DNA of 46,614 nt from Saprospiraceae bacterium. Its GTDB lineage: Bacteria > Bacteroidota > Bacteroidia > Chitinophagales > Saprospiraceae. Positions 1-8,684 of this stretch are shown piece after piece. A program made the translations under genes and the position numbers. The notes under the pieces are model-generated. The model was given only the letters and a program-made list of their open reading frames with translations, did no database searches and was not told where the DNA came from. The stretch spans positions 1 through 46,614 of the forward strand of contig JAEUUT010000231.1 of NCBI GenBank assembly GCA_016787415.1, in the 5' to 3' direction. Numbering within the stretch: position 1 is the first letter of the stretch; each line of letters begins with the position of its first letter.

Positions 1-146
1 AGCAGAAAACCGTCTTTTGTCGGCATGCTGCGGCTATTTTCTCGGCAATAGCCTCCGGCTATTCCCTCCAAAATAAGCCTTGCCTGCCAACAAAATCCGC
101 TCTTTCTGCCCTCGACAAATTAACTCAAACAACTTCTTAGAGGTTT

Positions 147-1904
147 TCACCTATCCACTTTGACCCATTTTTCTGTAAAAGAAATTTTTTCAGATTGAAA
201 ACGCAACACATAGGTACCTGCCGGCAGGTGACTCAAATGAAGTACCAGCAGATTGCCGGCAGGCCACTCCATTTCGAATGACGCTACGCCTACCCTTTTG
301 CCATCGGCTGCAAACAAATCAACCGAGATAAAATGTAATTTCGGGTTGGTCGAAAATTTGACAAACAAATCTTTGTTTCCAGGATTAGGGTAAAATGAAT
401 ACGTAAGCGGTATTTCCGGCCGTGGAAGAAAAAAAGAGTCAATACTCGTACCAAGCAGCGTCGTATCGATGCCGGCAAGAAAATTTTCAGAAAAAGCGTA
501 TATGTAGTGGATGGTGTCGGTCAGGGTACCGGCACAGGTTCCTCTTACATACAAAAAAACGGTATCCACCGTGGTAAGTTTTTGCACCCAGTACTGGGTT
601 GCCAGCAGCGAGTCGGTACGCATCAAACGCACGTAATCCACCGTGTCTGTAGAAACTCTTTTCAGCACATTCTCGATGGTAAAAAGCGTATCCATCTCTA
701 TAGTAGTGCGAATTTCTGCCTGTGCGTAGTTGCTGAAAATCGGGTTAAAAACAGACTTCTGGGCATTGTTGTACAGCAGTGTTACTTCATTGTAGCCAGC
801 AATGGCTGCATCTTTCATGCCATCACCGTTCAAATCACCCACAGCAAGCCCTTTTGCACCGTAGTGGCTGGAATACGGTATATCAAAATAATGAAGGTTA
901 TTGTAATCACCCGAAGGATAGCCATCATAGACCATCATTCGAAGCCAGCCGCCATTTAATGCGAGGATTTCATTTTTACCATCACAGTTAATATCTACTA
1001 CTTCCACAGGCTCGGGAATGTCAAAAGCAGAACGCACCTGGGGCTGGCTACTGATACCATTGTCGCCCTGTATCCACAGGTTCAGATTAGCCACAGGAAG
1101 GTTCCAGGGCGTTGTCGTCACGAGGTCGGCTTTCCCGTCATTGTTCAGATCGCCGAGCCCAAAACTATATGGCGTGGTGGGAAAAGACTGTTGAACAACC
1201 GGCAAAAAGAACTGTGGCGTACCAAAAGTGCCGTCCAACTGCTGATAGGTAATAAAAAAACCGCCGACCGGATAGGAAGCGATATAAGCCAGATCATTCA
1301 AACCGTCGTTGTTGAAATCGGCAATTTCCATATCGTAGCCACAATTGTAGGGCGTCGGTAGGTGGCTTACGGTATAGGTGTTGTTTGCTGAACCCGTAAA
1401 CAAGGTTAAAAACAACTCATTTGAGTTGGTTGTAGCAATATCAGGTATGCCATCATGATTGAGGTCGCCTACGGCCAGGGCGCTTGTGATAGTTCCCGAA
1501 TACAATTTGGTTGCCGGCAGGAATCCACCGTTCGGGTTATTGTAAATGATGCCGACAGAATCCTGAAATATGAAAACGATGTCTGGATACAAATCTGCAT
1601 TCAGATCCTGCACCACCATGGCACGCGAACCCTGAAAATTATCGACTGTTGGAAACGCTATGGCTGGATCAAGTTGGCGTTGTTGGTTCTGGTAATATAC
1701 CAATAACTTATAATCCGTGGCTGGATTATTGAAAAATCCGGTCATCACAGCCAAGTCATTGCGGCCATCGCGGTTAAAGTCGGCGATAGCCACAGACTGC
1801 GGATAGGAGTTCACCGATCTTGATTCATAGGGCAAAAATGAAATCTGCGCAAATGAGCATACTGGCGTCCAGCAAATAATTAAAAATCGAATGAATCGGG
1901 ACAT
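147..1904 (-). CDS. Secreted FG-GAP/VCBS repeat protein with T9SS type A sorting domain
   Basis: The 585-residue product starts with a clear signal peptide (about residues 1-20, ending CSFAQ). It then carries about seven FG-GAP/VCBS-type repeats, each with a calcium-binding-like loop of the form D-x-N-x-D-G-x-x-D (for example DFNRDGRND, DLNHDGIPD, DFNNDGLND, DLNNDGKAD, DLNGDGMKD). Such repeats build beta-propellers in secreted or surface proteins. The last 80 or so residues (from SFYPNPGNKD to WVKVDR) fit a T9SS type A sorting domain, so export across the outer membrane and surface attachment or release is expected. No enzymatic domain is visible, and the ligand is unknown. It lies 27 bp downstream of the PKD gene on the same strand and may be cotranscribed with it. 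Confidence 0.88.
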   Translation of the reverse strand: MSRFIRFLIICWTPVCSFAQISFLPYESRSVNSYPQSVAIADFNRDGRNDLAVMTGFFNNPATDYKLLVYYQNQQRQLDPAIAFPTVDNFQGSRAMVVQDLNADLYPDIVFIFQDSVGIIYNNPNGGFLPATKLYSGTITSALAVGDLNHDGIPDIATTNSNELFLTLFTGSANNTYTVSHLPTPYNCGYDMEIADFNNDGLNDLAYIASYPVGGFFITYQQLDGTFGTPQFFLPVVQQSFPTTPYSFGLGDLNNDGKADLVTTTPWNLPVANLNLWIQGDNGISSQPQVRSAFDIPEPVEVVDINCDGKNEILALNGGWLRMMVYDGYPSGDYNNLHYFDIPYSSHYGAKGLAVGDLNGDGMKDAAIAGYNEVTLLYNNAQKSVFNPIFSNYAQAEIRTTIEMDTLFTIENVLKRVSTDTVDYVRLMRTDSLLATQYWVQKLTTVDTVFLYVRGTCAGTLTDTIHYIYAFSENFLAGIDTTLLGTSIDSFFLPRPEIPLTYSFYPNPGNKDLFVKFSTNPKLHFISVDLFAADGKRVGVASFEMEWPAGNLLVLHLSHLPAGTYVLRFQSEKISFTEKWVKVDR

Positions 1905-1931
1905 GGGAGTGTTTTGGGTGAAGGAGATTAT

Positions 1932-4070
1932 TTACCGCAACAAAGTTATGTTGCCTTTGCGTATTAATTCGCGTTCGTTGGCGCAGCGCACCCGTAAATA
2001 ATAGCCATAGGTCTCAGCCGGTTGTGGCACACCTTTATAGGTACCGTCCCAGGCGTCGTCGGGCCCGAATGCTTCAAAAAGTTTTTCCCCGAAACGATTG
2101 TACACCATCCAGTACACATCCTTTACATAACTGCTTTCCAGTTTCAGCACATCATTTTCATGGTCTCCATTGGGCGAAAAAGCAGTAGGAAAAAAGATAT
2201 ACGGCTCTCCGCATTCCGGGAATAGCACGCGCACCGTAACCATACCGCTCACATCGCAACCGCTTGACAATAAAGCCATTACGTGATAGGTGGTGGAATC
2301 TTCCGGCGTTGCTACCGGGTTGTAAATGTCCGGATTGGACAGGCTGGATGCGGGTTCCCAAACAAACCCCGTGGCGCCCGGGAAAGTGGCTTCCAGTTGG
2401 GAACTGCCGCCGGCGAGAATCAGTGGTGGCGTAGCCGTCACTACCAACGCTCCAGGATTTAGCACTGCCACTTTTACCTGTTTTTGCAATACACAAGGCC
2501 CGTTTCCAGAAATCGTAACCGTGTAAATCCGGGTTGAATCGGGAGACGCCAGCGGGTTGGGGACATGCGGATCGGACAAGTCCACGTCGGGCGACCAAAC
2601 ATACTTAAAATCCGGATCAGCAGCCGGGAACAAGGAGATGCTTTCTCCCGTACAGATGGCGAGGCTGTCGGCAAGCAAGTCGATAGGTGGAAACGGCGAT
2701 TCCAGGGGCAATGTCAGGGTACTGGTACAGCCATTTCCCGAAGTAACCGTCAGCATGAGTTGGTAAACGCCCGAATGTTCCAGCACAAACTCCGGATTCT
2801 GAACAGTCGATTGCAACAAGGTATTGTTGGGGCCCGTCAGTCGCCATTTCCAGGCCTGAATGCCGTTGACAGGGTCGGTGCTCAGGTCGGTCACATGCAG
2901 TACAGCGCCGTTTTCACTACAATCCGGAAAGTCAATATCGATTTGGGCATTGGCCGAAGCGCGTGTCAGGTGGATGGTTTGGTACACCGTATCGCTACAG
3001 GCGCCTTCTGAACCCGCGATCAGCGCTACCAGATACGAACCTGTATCCGGATAAACGAATACCGGGTTTTGCAAAGTGGAAGTAAGCCCGGGGTTGCCTT
3101 CGAGGTCGAAATACCATTTATAGATATTGGCCGTCGTGCTTTGATTTTCAAAAGCCACCCGCAGAGTGTCGCATACAACCGAAGGCGCAAAAAACGCCGC
3201 CACGGGCTGCCCGCAATCCGCTACATTGTACTGAAAATCGCGACGCGTCGTTGACAGTACCTCCCCGTCGCGGTATTCATCGACACAAATGCCCACCACA
3301 AAATTGCCCAGGGTATTGGGCACCCCGGTAAGAAATCCCGTAGCAGGATCAATCGTGAGCGGGCTTCCGCCCAGCATATTGCTGATATTGTAGGGGTTCT
3401 TCCAGGTAATCTGCTGATAGGGGCCAGGATTGGGCGGCTGGGGAATAGGAAACATTTCAGAGGCGCCGGTAAGCGGCGTACACAGGCGATACACCAGAGA
3501 ATCGCCATCGGCATCCGAGGCAGAGTGGTCGAAATCGATGGGTTCGTGTACACAAATAGCCACAGGGGGCCAGTTGTTGAAAACAGCGCTGGTATTGCAT
3601 TCCTGCAAGGCGCGCTCCGAAATTTCAGCAATAAACGAGGCCCCGGTAGCCAGGGGATTGATAATATTTCGAATCAGGGTATTGCGACAACAGCGTTGAT
3701 ACACCACTGTATAGCCGCCTTCTTTCACCCGCAGTTCCACCACGCCATCGTACGTCATGCGGTGTACGCACACGTTGGGAGGCGCTACCAGGCAGGGGTT
3801 GGAAAGGATGATGGGCAGGGTGTCGTTGTCGCTATCAATTACTTCTATGGGCAATTCTCCTACCAGATTCCAGTCTTTGTCGTATATACCTACAGAAGCC
3901 GGGTCGTCGAACCAGGGTTCTCCATTGTAACAATCGCGGTAAACAGTCAGTCGTACCCGGTACAGGTCGTTACCCAGGCATTTGTAGGTTATTTCTCCCC
4001 CTACGATGTGCGTGGCCATCAGGGTAGAAATTTGGCTGAAAAACAAAAAAACGAAAACGGTAAGGCGCAT
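1932..4070 (-). CDS. Secreted PKD-domain protein with gliding-motility-associated (T9SS type B) C-terminus
   Basis: I chose the start at 4070 (MRLTVFVFLFFSQ) because it gives a normal signal peptide; an in-frame ATG nine codons upstream would put charged and polar residues before it. The mature N-terminus (THIVGGEITYKCLGNDLYRVRLTVYRDC) matches a segment common in large Bacteroidota surface proteins. PKD-like domains follow (VAAFFAPSVVCDTLRVAFENQS, then Y-x-F-D-L... and WKWRL), with further Ig-like modules. The last 95 residues (FFPTAFSPNGDHENDVLKL ... YNRFGEKLF ... WDGTYKG ... Y-Y-L-R-V) are a gliding-motility-associated C-terminal domain, the T9SS type B signal. The role is probably as an adhesin or matrix protein; no catalytic motif is seen. 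Confidence 0.9.
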   Translation of the reverse strand: MRLTVFVFLFFSQISTLMATHIVGGEITYKCLGNDLYRVRLTVYRDCYNGEPWFDDPASVGIYDKDWNLVGELPIEVIDSDNDTLPIILSNPCLVAPPNVCVHRMTYDGVVELRVKEGGYTVVYQRCCRNTLIRNIINPLATGASFIAEISERALQECNTSAVFNNWPPVAICVHEPIDFDHSASDADGDSLVYRLCTPLTGASEMFPIPQPPNPGPYQQITWKNPYNISNMLGGSPLTIDPATGFLTGVPNTLGNFVVGICVDEYRDGEVLSTTRRDFQYNVADCGQPVAAFFAPSVVCDTLRVAFENQSTTANIYKWYFDLEGNPGLTSTLQNPVFVYPDTGSYLVALIAGSEGACSDTVYQTIHLTRASANAQIDIDFPDCSENGAVLHVTDLSTDPVNGIQAWKWRLTGPNNTLLQSTVQNPEFVLEHSGVYQLMLTVTSGNGCTSTLTLPLESPFPPIDLLADSLAICTGESISLFPAADPDFKYVWSPDVDLSDPHVPNPLASPDSTRIYTVTISGNGPCVLQKQVKVAVLNPGALVVTATPPLILAGGSSQLEATFPGATGFVWEPASSLSNPDIYNPVATPEDSTTYHVMALLSSGCDVSGMVTVRVLFPECGEPYIFFPTAFSPNGDHENDVLKLESSYVKDVYWMVYNRFGEKLFEAFGPDDAWDGTYKGVPQPAETYGYYLRVRCANERELIRKGNITLLR

Positions 4071-4172
4071 AAGCGATAAATCTGGTAAGGAGACCACGAA
4101 AGTAGATGAATTACAAGATTCCAGACGCGCAACAAACGCTTTCCCCTTGCTGTTTTCGCTAAAAAATTACTT

Positions 4173-4937
4173 ATGACCACATTAAGATCAATTTTGTTTG
4201 GTTGTATGGCGGTTTTGCTGTGCTGTCGGCACACGCCCGACGAGCCATTTCCACCTATTGTTCCACCTTCCAATGATACCAGTGTGATCGTTACACCACC
4301 TGATACGCCCGTCGTACCTGAAAAAATTGATATACTGGCTTTGGGCGATTCCTACACCAAAGGGGAAAGCGTTATTGCAACTAAAAACTTCCCCAACCAA
4401 CTCCACGACAGCCTGCTGGCGGCAGGTCGGCAAGTCGTGGGACTGCGGGTGATTGCGCAGACTGGCTGGCGCACCGATCAGTTGAAGAATGCCATTGCCA
4501 ATGCACCGGATATTCAGGACAGCACCTTTAGCATCGTTACGCTGTGTATTGGCGTCAACAACCAGTACCAGAATGGCAATTTCAATACTTATAAACTGGA
4601 ATTTGAACAATTGCTTCAAACAGCCATTGCAAGGGCGGGCGGACACAAGGAAAGGGTGTTCGTGCTGTCGATTCCCGACTGGGCCTACACGCCATACGGG
4701 CAAAACTACCCCGGCGGGCCGACCGCCATTTCTCAAAAAATTGACCAGTACAATGCGGCGAATTATTCGATTGCACAACAATATCAGGTGAATTACGTCA
4801 ATGTAACGGGCGTCTCAAGGCAAGGAATTTCCTGGCCCGATCTGGTAGCAACAGACGGCCTGCACCCTTCAGCAGAACAATATCGGCAATGGGTGCATTT
4901 GTTGATGCCCGTGGTACAAAGGGCACTGGGTTTGTAG
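4173..4937 (+). CDS. SGNH/GDSL hydrolase, exported
   Basis: This 254-residue protein has an N-terminal hydrophobic segment (residues 5-18) followed by a Pro/Thr-rich linker, so it is exported; the Cys17-Cys18 pair could be lipid-modified, but the lipobox is poor. Block I of the SGNH family is GDSYT with the predicted nucleophile Ser60. Block III contains the N of GVNNQ, and block V is DGLHPS with Asp228 and His231. The fold predicts an esterase or lipase acting in the periplasm or outside the cell; the substrate cannot be read from the sequence. It is divergent from the PKD gene, with about 100 bp between the start codons. The fit to the family is strong, the specificity unknown. Confidence 0.88.
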   Translation: MTTLRSILFGCMAVLLCCRHTPDEPFPPIVPPSNDTSVIVTPPDTPVVPEKIDILALGDSYTKGESVIATKNFPNQLHDSLLAAGRQVVGLRVIAQTGWRTDQLKNAIANAPDIQDSTFSIVTLCIGVNNQYQNGNFNTYKLEFEQLLQTAIARAGGHKERVFVLSIPDWAYTPYGQNYPGGPTAISQKIDQYNAANYSIAQQYQVNYVNVTGVSRQGISWPDLVATDGLHPSAEQYRQWVHLLMPVVQRALGL

Positions 4938-5053
4938 TGTTTTGCGCCTAATCCTTTACCTTGCAATACCAAAGATTACTTTATTTGTAAAAAAATTTCA
5001 ACCCGGGGCAACCCGACCTTCTAAAACACCATCATCATACCATTCAGCGCCTC

Positions 5054-5599
5054 ATGCAACAATTGGACGATCAGGAATTGGTACAGGGAGTGCTTCAAGG
5101 GAAACCAACGCACCAGTTGGCGCTTTACAAAAAGTTCAGCGTCCCGATGTTTCGCGTATTGCTGCGTTTTGCCCGCGACCACGCTGAAGCAGAGGATATG
5201 TTGCAGGATGGATTTGTGAGGGTGTTTCGAGATATCGCGCAGTTCAGGGGAGACGGGGCTTTGGGTGGATGGATTCGGCGGATTATGGTCAATACCGCTT
5301 TGAGCCATTTGCGCAAACAACGGGATTTCCTGCGCGACGTGTCCGATTTCACCCCGTTTGAAAACCGCTTTCAGACCGAGGAAGATTTTGCAGCCAATAT
5401 GGATGCCGAGACGCTGACACAAACACTCCAGAAACTACCGCCCGGATACCGTACTGTGTTCAATTTATATGCCATTGACGGGTATAGCCACGAAGAAATT
5501 GCGGCGCAACTCGACATTTCCATTGGCACCAGCAAAAGCCAGTTGTTCAAAGCACGGGAATATCTGAAACGGATTATCGACAAATCCTTTATCTCTTAA
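5054..5599 (+). CDS. ECF-type RNA polymerase sigma factor
   Basis: The 181-residue product has the sigma-70 region 2 signature (FARDHAEAEDMLQDGFVRVFRDIAQF, then GWIRRIMVNTALSHLRKQ) and a region 4 helix-turn-helix (LPPGYRTVFNLYAIDGYSHEEIAAQL then GTSKSQLFKAREYLKRII). Length and domain content are typical of extracytoplasmic-function sigma factors. It redirects RNA polymerase to a small regulon, which cannot be deduced here. The next gene, 30 bp downstream, encodes a single-pass membrane protein that looks like its anti-sigma partner. A TTACCTTGC sequence near 4956 resembles a Bacteroidota -7 element and could be its promoter, leaving a leader of about 90 nt. Confidence 0.93.
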   Translation: MQQLDDQELVQGVLQGKPTHQLALYKKFSVPMFRVLLRFARDHAEAEDMLQDGFVRVFRDIAQFRGDGALGGWIRRIMVNTALSHLRKQRDFLRDVSDFTPFENRFQTEEDFAANMDAETLTQTLQKLPPGYRTVFNLYAIDGYSHEEIAAQLDISIGTSKSQLFKAREYLKRIIDKSFIS

Positions 5600-5629
5600 A
5601 TCATCCGCCAAAGGCTGTAAATCAAACCG

Positions 5630-6229
5630 ATGACTGAGCCACAAGACTTTGAATCACTGGACGAATTGTTCCGAAAAACCTTTGACGGGCTGCCGGAAAA
5701 CGCTTCACCCTCCGGTTGGGATCGTCCCTCCGACCGCGTGTGGCAACACGTTCAGGCAACCATACAACCGCCCAAAAGCGGGTGGAGCACAAAAGCGATC
5801 ACACTGGTATCGGCACTCGCCGTTACGATTGTTGTGGGCTTGTACCTCGTTGTCAACCGCTCCGCTCCAACTGTACCGACTGTAGAAACACCCGTGGCAC
5901 AGGAACTGCCTGTGGCAACTGTTCCGACCCCGGCCGCTACCCCGGCTGTGGAGGAATCTACAAAATCCTCTGCTGAAATTACAACTCCGAAAAGGCCCAC
6001 AAGCGTCGTTTCCAGTCGCCCCCAACGCCTCACACCGGCCCTGCCGCTTGCAAAGCCGGAAAAGGAAAATATTCGCCCGGCCCTGCAACGCCCGATGGGC
6101 AGCGCACCGCTACCAGGCAGCCAGGCCGACGCGCCCAATACCACAGTGCTGAATCAGGGCCGCATCTGGCAAACACCGCTCGAACCACTGCCCGTACTTC
6201 CCGATCATGTGGAACGGCAAGAGAAATAA
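5630..6229 (+). CDS. Single-pass membrane protein, probable anti-sigma factor partner
   Basis: The 199-residue product has a cytoplasmic N-terminal part (residues 1-54, with FDGLPENASPSGWDRPSDRVWQH), one transmembrane helix (about 55-75) and a Pro/Ala/Thr-rich periplasmic tail. The short 'F..LP..AS.SGWDR.S...W' pattern occurs in Bacteroidota proteins encoded directly after ECF sigma factors, and the topology is that of an anti-sigma factor. No zinc-binding ZAS motif (HxxxCxxC) is present, so the function is inferred from position and topology rather than from a recognised domain. An intrinsic terminator follows 30 bp after the stop. Confidence 0.6.
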   Translation: MTEPQDFESLDELFRKTFDGLPENASPSGWDRPSDRVWQHVQATIQPPKSGWSTKAITLVSALAVTIVVGLYLVVNRSAPTVPTVETPVAQELPVATVPTPAATPAVEESTKSSAEITTPKRPTSVVSSRPQRLTPALPLAKPEKENIRPALQRPMGSAPLPGSQADAPNTTVLNQGRIWQTPLEPLPVLPDHVERQEK

Positions 6230-6258
6230 TTATTGACTTTTGATTTGTGAATGGTAAG

Positions 6259-6291
6259 ACCTCCTGTGCGTAAGTACAGGAGGTTTTTTTT
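6259..6291 (+). terminator. Intrinsic terminator after the sigma/anti-sigma pair
   Basis: A 9-bp perfect stem (acctcctgt at 6259-6267 with acaggaggt at 6276-6284) is followed by a run of T to 6291. It directly abuts the heptanucleotide repeat that begins at 6290. Confidence 0.85.
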
Positions 6292-6410
6292 CGGTGTTCG
6301 GTGTTCGATATTCGGTGTTCGATATTCGGTGTTCGGTGTTCGGTGTTCGGTGTTCGATATTTGAAATTTAAAAAATATCGAACACCGAATATCGAACACC
6401 GAACACCGAA
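6290..6410. repeat. Heptanucleotide-built inverted repeat (copy 1)
   Basis: From 6290 to 6359 there are ten consecutive 7-bp units of two kinds, A (ttcggtg) and B (ttcgata), in the order A A B A B A A A A B. After a 16-nt A+T-rich spacer, 6376-6410 carries five reverse-complement units. The right arm is the exact reverse complement of the first five left units (6290-6324, A A B A B), giving perfect 35-bp arms; the other five left units look like an internal expansion. It is non-coding and lies in the 317-bp gap between the anti-sigma gene and the next small gene. A second copy with the same units is at 8785-8870. Confidence 0.95.
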
Positions 6411-6443
6411 GTAAAGTATAAATGATTGAATATAATAAGTTTA

Positions 6444-6523
6444 GCCTCGCTGGCGACCGTCCAACTTCGCCTAAGCCCAGCGCCGCAGAAGTGCCCTTGG
6501 TCAAATAGGAAGACCCGGCGTGG
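6444..6523 (+). repeat. Dispersed 80-88 bp repeat, copy 1
   Basis: This stretch shares blocks with 7127-7214: GCCTCG at the left end, CCGTCCAACTT in the middle, then CTTGGTCAAATAGGAAG and GGCGTGG at the right end. The part between the blocks differs in sequence and length. Both copies sit just upstream of a small exported-protein gene. The nature of the element is unknown. Confidence 0.75.
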
Positions 6524-6546
6524 AGGAACTGAAAATTACGATCCCA

Positions 6547-7116
6547 ATGAAAAACAACCTTTTCCTGATTTCATTAGCATTCATTGTTATTGAATGTACG
6601 AATTGGAATACAAAACATCTTTGCAAGAGTAGTCATTCTAATATCATTTGGCACTACGCTCTACAAGATTCATTTATCATTCAATATGAAATTGATTCGG
6701 TGTTTCATCTAACTAAACTAAAGAGCATTTGGGATGATAGTGCAGCCTCTTATGGGTATGAATATGAAAATTCTTCTATAATCATTAGTTACTACCCATT
6801 GTCCACAGAAGTTAAAATGCCTATGTTTGACAAGGTCATCGCATCTCAAATAAGCAAAATAAGAGATGCTTACCCTGAGCGAAAAATAAATAAATCTGAA
6901 CACATCGTTATTGGCTCTCTCAATGGCGCATATTCACTAAGTAATGATAATGTTGCAGAGCACGTTACTTATCAAGGAGTGGATCAAAAAAATCAAATTG
7001 TGGTTCATTTATTAATAACTGTAACTGACAATATCCGGGATTCAGAGGCGCTGTTGAGAGAAATCTTATCCTCCATGAAGTTCAGTAAAAAAACGGCCAA
7101 AATGAAATACAGATGA
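6547..7116 (+). CDS. Small exported protein of unknown function
   Basis: I place the start at the ATG at 6547 (MKNNLFLISLAFIVIEC), which begins directly with a signal peptide; the in-frame GTG at 6520 lies inside the upstream repeat. The 189-residue product may be a lipoprotein (Cys near residue 17), but the residue before Cys is Glu, so the lipobox is atypical. The mature part is hydrophilic with alternating strands, and the segment from SSIIISYYPLS to ILSSMKFSK recalls the general layout of PsbP/DcrB-like domains; this is only an impression. Base composition is visibly more A+T-rich than the neighbouring sigma and DUF3298 genes, consistent with acquired DNA. Confidence 0.65.
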   Translation: MKNNLFLISLAFIVIECTNWNTKHLCKSSHSNIIWHYALQDSFIIQYEIDSVFHLTKLKSIWDDSAASYGYEYENSSIIISYYPLSTEVKMPMFDKVIASQISKIRDAYPERKINKSEHIVIGSLNGAYSLSNDNVAEHVTYQGVDQKNQIVVHLLITVTDNIRDSEALLREILSSMKFSKKTAKMKYR

Positions 7117-7126
7117 TGACATTTGC

Positions 7127-7214
7127 GCCTCGTCGGGGCCCCGTCCAACTTATGCTGGCAGCGGTCGGAGTTACTGCGGCCCTGCGCTTGGTCAAATAGG
7201 AAGGCTTGGCGTGG
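7127..7214 (+). repeat. Dispersed 80-88 bp repeat, copy 2
   Basis: Second copy of the repeat at 6444-6523, starting 10 bp after the stop codon at 7116. The conserved right-hand block CTTGGTCAAATAGGAAG is identical in both copies, while the middle is 8 bp longer here. Confidence 0.75.
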
Positions 7215-7275
7215 CAGAAAGCAACCTTTTAGCAACGTTGTGTACTTTTCAGAAAGATATACGACCTATACCTGC

Positions 7276-7932
7276 ATGAAAAAAATCATTTTTATCAGCC
7301 TCACCTGCTTGTTCATTATTGCCTGCATTTACGTACTCCGTAAAAACAATCCGGCAACACCATTTGATCTCCCGGTTGAATACCTGCGAATCAAGTCCAT
7401 CGAGACAGAAGCCCAATGCCGTGGCCCCAGGGGTGCGTACACAACCAGTATCCTTTCGTACACAGGTGGCGCTTGCTCTTTTTCTCAAAACTACTCCTAC
7501 AAAAACACACCTTATCGGGCACTGATAAGGCCCAACAACAAAGGTTTCACCATTGATTCGAGCGGTAAATTTCTGGATACACTGTCTGCCGAAGCCGTTG
7601 AAATGATCAAAAGCCATGATTTTCCACGGATGTTTGTTAGGCCGCAGGATTTGTTTCATGCCTTTTCTTTGCAAAAGAACGTAGATGAACATACCCAGGT
7701 ATTTCAGGCCAAAAGCAGGCTGAACGCTCCTGTGGAATTGCTTTTTGATAACAATGTAAAGCAGATTTCAAGGGTAAGTTTACTCAACCCTGCTGATTCC
7801 ACACAAGAGATAATAATTGTCCCAACCAGGTGGACAGATACCGAGTATGGAAAAATAGTTTCGGCGCTGTATATTGTACAAGGCGGAAAAGATACGTTTA
7901 ACTTTGAGTATAGAACGTTGAAAATCAATTAG
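7276..7932 (+). CDS. Small membrane-anchored or lipoprotein of unknown function
   Basis: The reading frame is open from 7123, but the first part crosses the dispersed repeat. The ATG at 7276 (MKKIIFISLTCLFIIACIYVLRKN) gives a good N-terminal signal, so a 218-residue product is proposed. FIIAC could be a lipobox with Cys17, or the segment could be a simple membrane anchor. The exported part contains no family I can name. It is preceded by a dispersed repeat and followed 8 bp later by the remnant of another gene's 3' end, all within the accessory patch. Confidence 0.65.
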   Translation: MKKIIFISLTCLFIIACIYVLRKNNPATPFDLPVEYLRIKSIETEAQCRGPRGAYTTSILSYTGGACSFSQNYSYKNTPYRALIRPNNKGFTIDSSGKFLDTLSAEAVEMIKSHDFPRMFVRPQDLFHAFSLQKNVDEHTQVFQAKSRLNAPVELLFDNNVKQISRVSLLNPADSTQEIIIVPTRWTDTEYGKIVSALYIVQGGKDTFNFEYRTLKIN

Positions 7933-7939
7933 AAATCTA

Positions 7940-7969
7940 TCAAAACACGCTCTTTGGCGCCCCATACTT
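7940..7969 (-). pseudogene. Remnant: duplicated 3' end of the DUF3298-type gene
   Basis: Read on the minus strand, this 30-bp piece encodes KYGAPKSVF followed by a stop, the same last nine residues as the gene at 8890-10410. The DNA matches 8890-8919 at 28 of 30 positions, and both differences are synonymous (a Pro codon and a Lys codon). The similarity ends sharply at 7969/8919. It is too short to be a gene and looks like what is left of a paralogue or of a duplication. Confidence 0.7.
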
Positions 7970-7981
7970 AGTTTAGCGTTC

Positions 7982-8014
7982 AGACCTGTAAGGTTTTAGA
8001 AACCTTACAGGTCT
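7982..8014. repeat. Perfect 15-bp inverted repeat (hairpin)
   Basis: Arms at 7982-7996 (agacctgtaaggttt) and 8000-8014 are perfectly complementary around a 3-nt loop. The sequence resembles small palindromes seen scattered between genes of Bacteroidota. There is no T-run, so a terminator role is not obvious. Confidence 0.85.
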
Positions 8015-8063
8015 CGTTCCACGAAAAAATCCAGTACTATATAAGAAAGTATCAAATTCACAT

Positions 8064-8684
8064 ATGAAAAACACTTTACTTGATCTTGAAAGCAAGATGC
8101 GATTGGCGAAATCTCCATTGATTGAAATTGCTAACAAAGGACAAAGGCCTGATGCTATCAAAGCAAGTTTTGATTCAATTGGGCTTATTCCTACAAATGA
8201 GTTAATAGATTTGTATGAATGGCATGATGGCGTAGACATATCAAGAAACTATTATGTAAATTTCTTTGGCAAAAATGGCAATTGGCTGCCTCTAAAAGAG
8301 GCGATTAAGTATTACAAAGGATTTTACGCGGAAAGCACAGAAGAGGAATGGTTTATGATTGAAAATGAAGCGGTGGGTAAATATCTTTTTCCTATTTCAC
8401 ACGATGATGATTTTTTGGTTTTCCTAAAACCGGATTCCAAATATTATGGCGCTGTTTTCACCGTATCACCAGGCCTTTTGATTATTCAACCAAGAATGAT
8501 TTTTGATTCATTGGAAAAAATGTGTGTTTCAATAGCAGCGTGTTACAGGCTTGGTCATTATTCAACTATCCAAAAACCAGACGGCTATTATGACGAACAC
8601 CTGGATTTCCACGCGTCGTTTGATGTATTTAAAAAGTATAATCCCATTTCTGAGTATTGGAAGAGAGAGAGGCTTGTGGAATAG
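8064..8684 (+). CDS. SMI1/KNR4 (SUKH)-like protein, possible immunity protein
   Basis: The 206-residue soluble protein has the start of a SUKH/SMI1_KNR4 domain: SFDSIGLIPTNELIDLYEWHDGVD is close to the family pattern 'lP.el..ly.whnG'. Downstream strands (YYVNFFGKNGNWLPLKEAIKYYKGF, then KYLFPISHDDDFLVFLKP) fit the domain as well. SUKH proteins are commonly immunity proteins against contact-dependent or polymorphic toxins, but many are orphans. No toxin gene is adjacent. The gene is A+T-rich relative to the flanking core genes and sits between a hairpin (7982-8014) and the second heptanucleotide inverted repeat, so it may have been acquired. Confidence 0.65.
   Translation: MKNTLLDLESKMRLAKSPLIEIANKGQRPDAIKASFDSIGLIPTNELIDLYEWHDGVDISRNYYVNFFGKNGNWLPLKEAIKYYKGFYAESTEEEWFMIENEAVGKYLFPISHDDDFLVFLKPDSKYYGAVFTVSPGLLIIQPRMIFDSLEKMCVSIAACYRLGHYSTIQKPDGYYDEHLDFHASFDVFKKYNPISEYWKRERLVE

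Noticed and set aside
32..53. 7-bp hairpin at the window start (ggctatt / aatagcc)
   Set aside because: Short stem without a T-run. The first 146 bp show no gene, and this may simply be the tail of an element or leader outside the window.
4942..5187. An 81-codon plus-strand frame before the sigma factor gene
   Set aside because: It overlaps the sigma factor start in another frame and has no signal or domain.
6290..6410. Possible small CRISPR array
   Set aside because: Units are 7 bp without spacers and the two halves are inverted relative to each other; no cas genes are present.
6205..6504. A 99-codon minus-strand frame with peptide repeats such as NTEYRTP and NIEHRTP
   Set aside because: The peptide repeat arises because a 7-bp tandem repeat read in any frame gives a 7-residue repeat. 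The frame runs through an inverted repeat and a terminator. The same applies to the short frames at 8690-8929 and 8748-9107.
6444..7214. Integron gene-cassette structure (GTCCAAC resembles an attC RYYYAAC box, and small genes alternate with repeats)
   Set aside because: No matching GTTRRRY partner box is found at the right distance in either copy, and no integrase gene is in the window.
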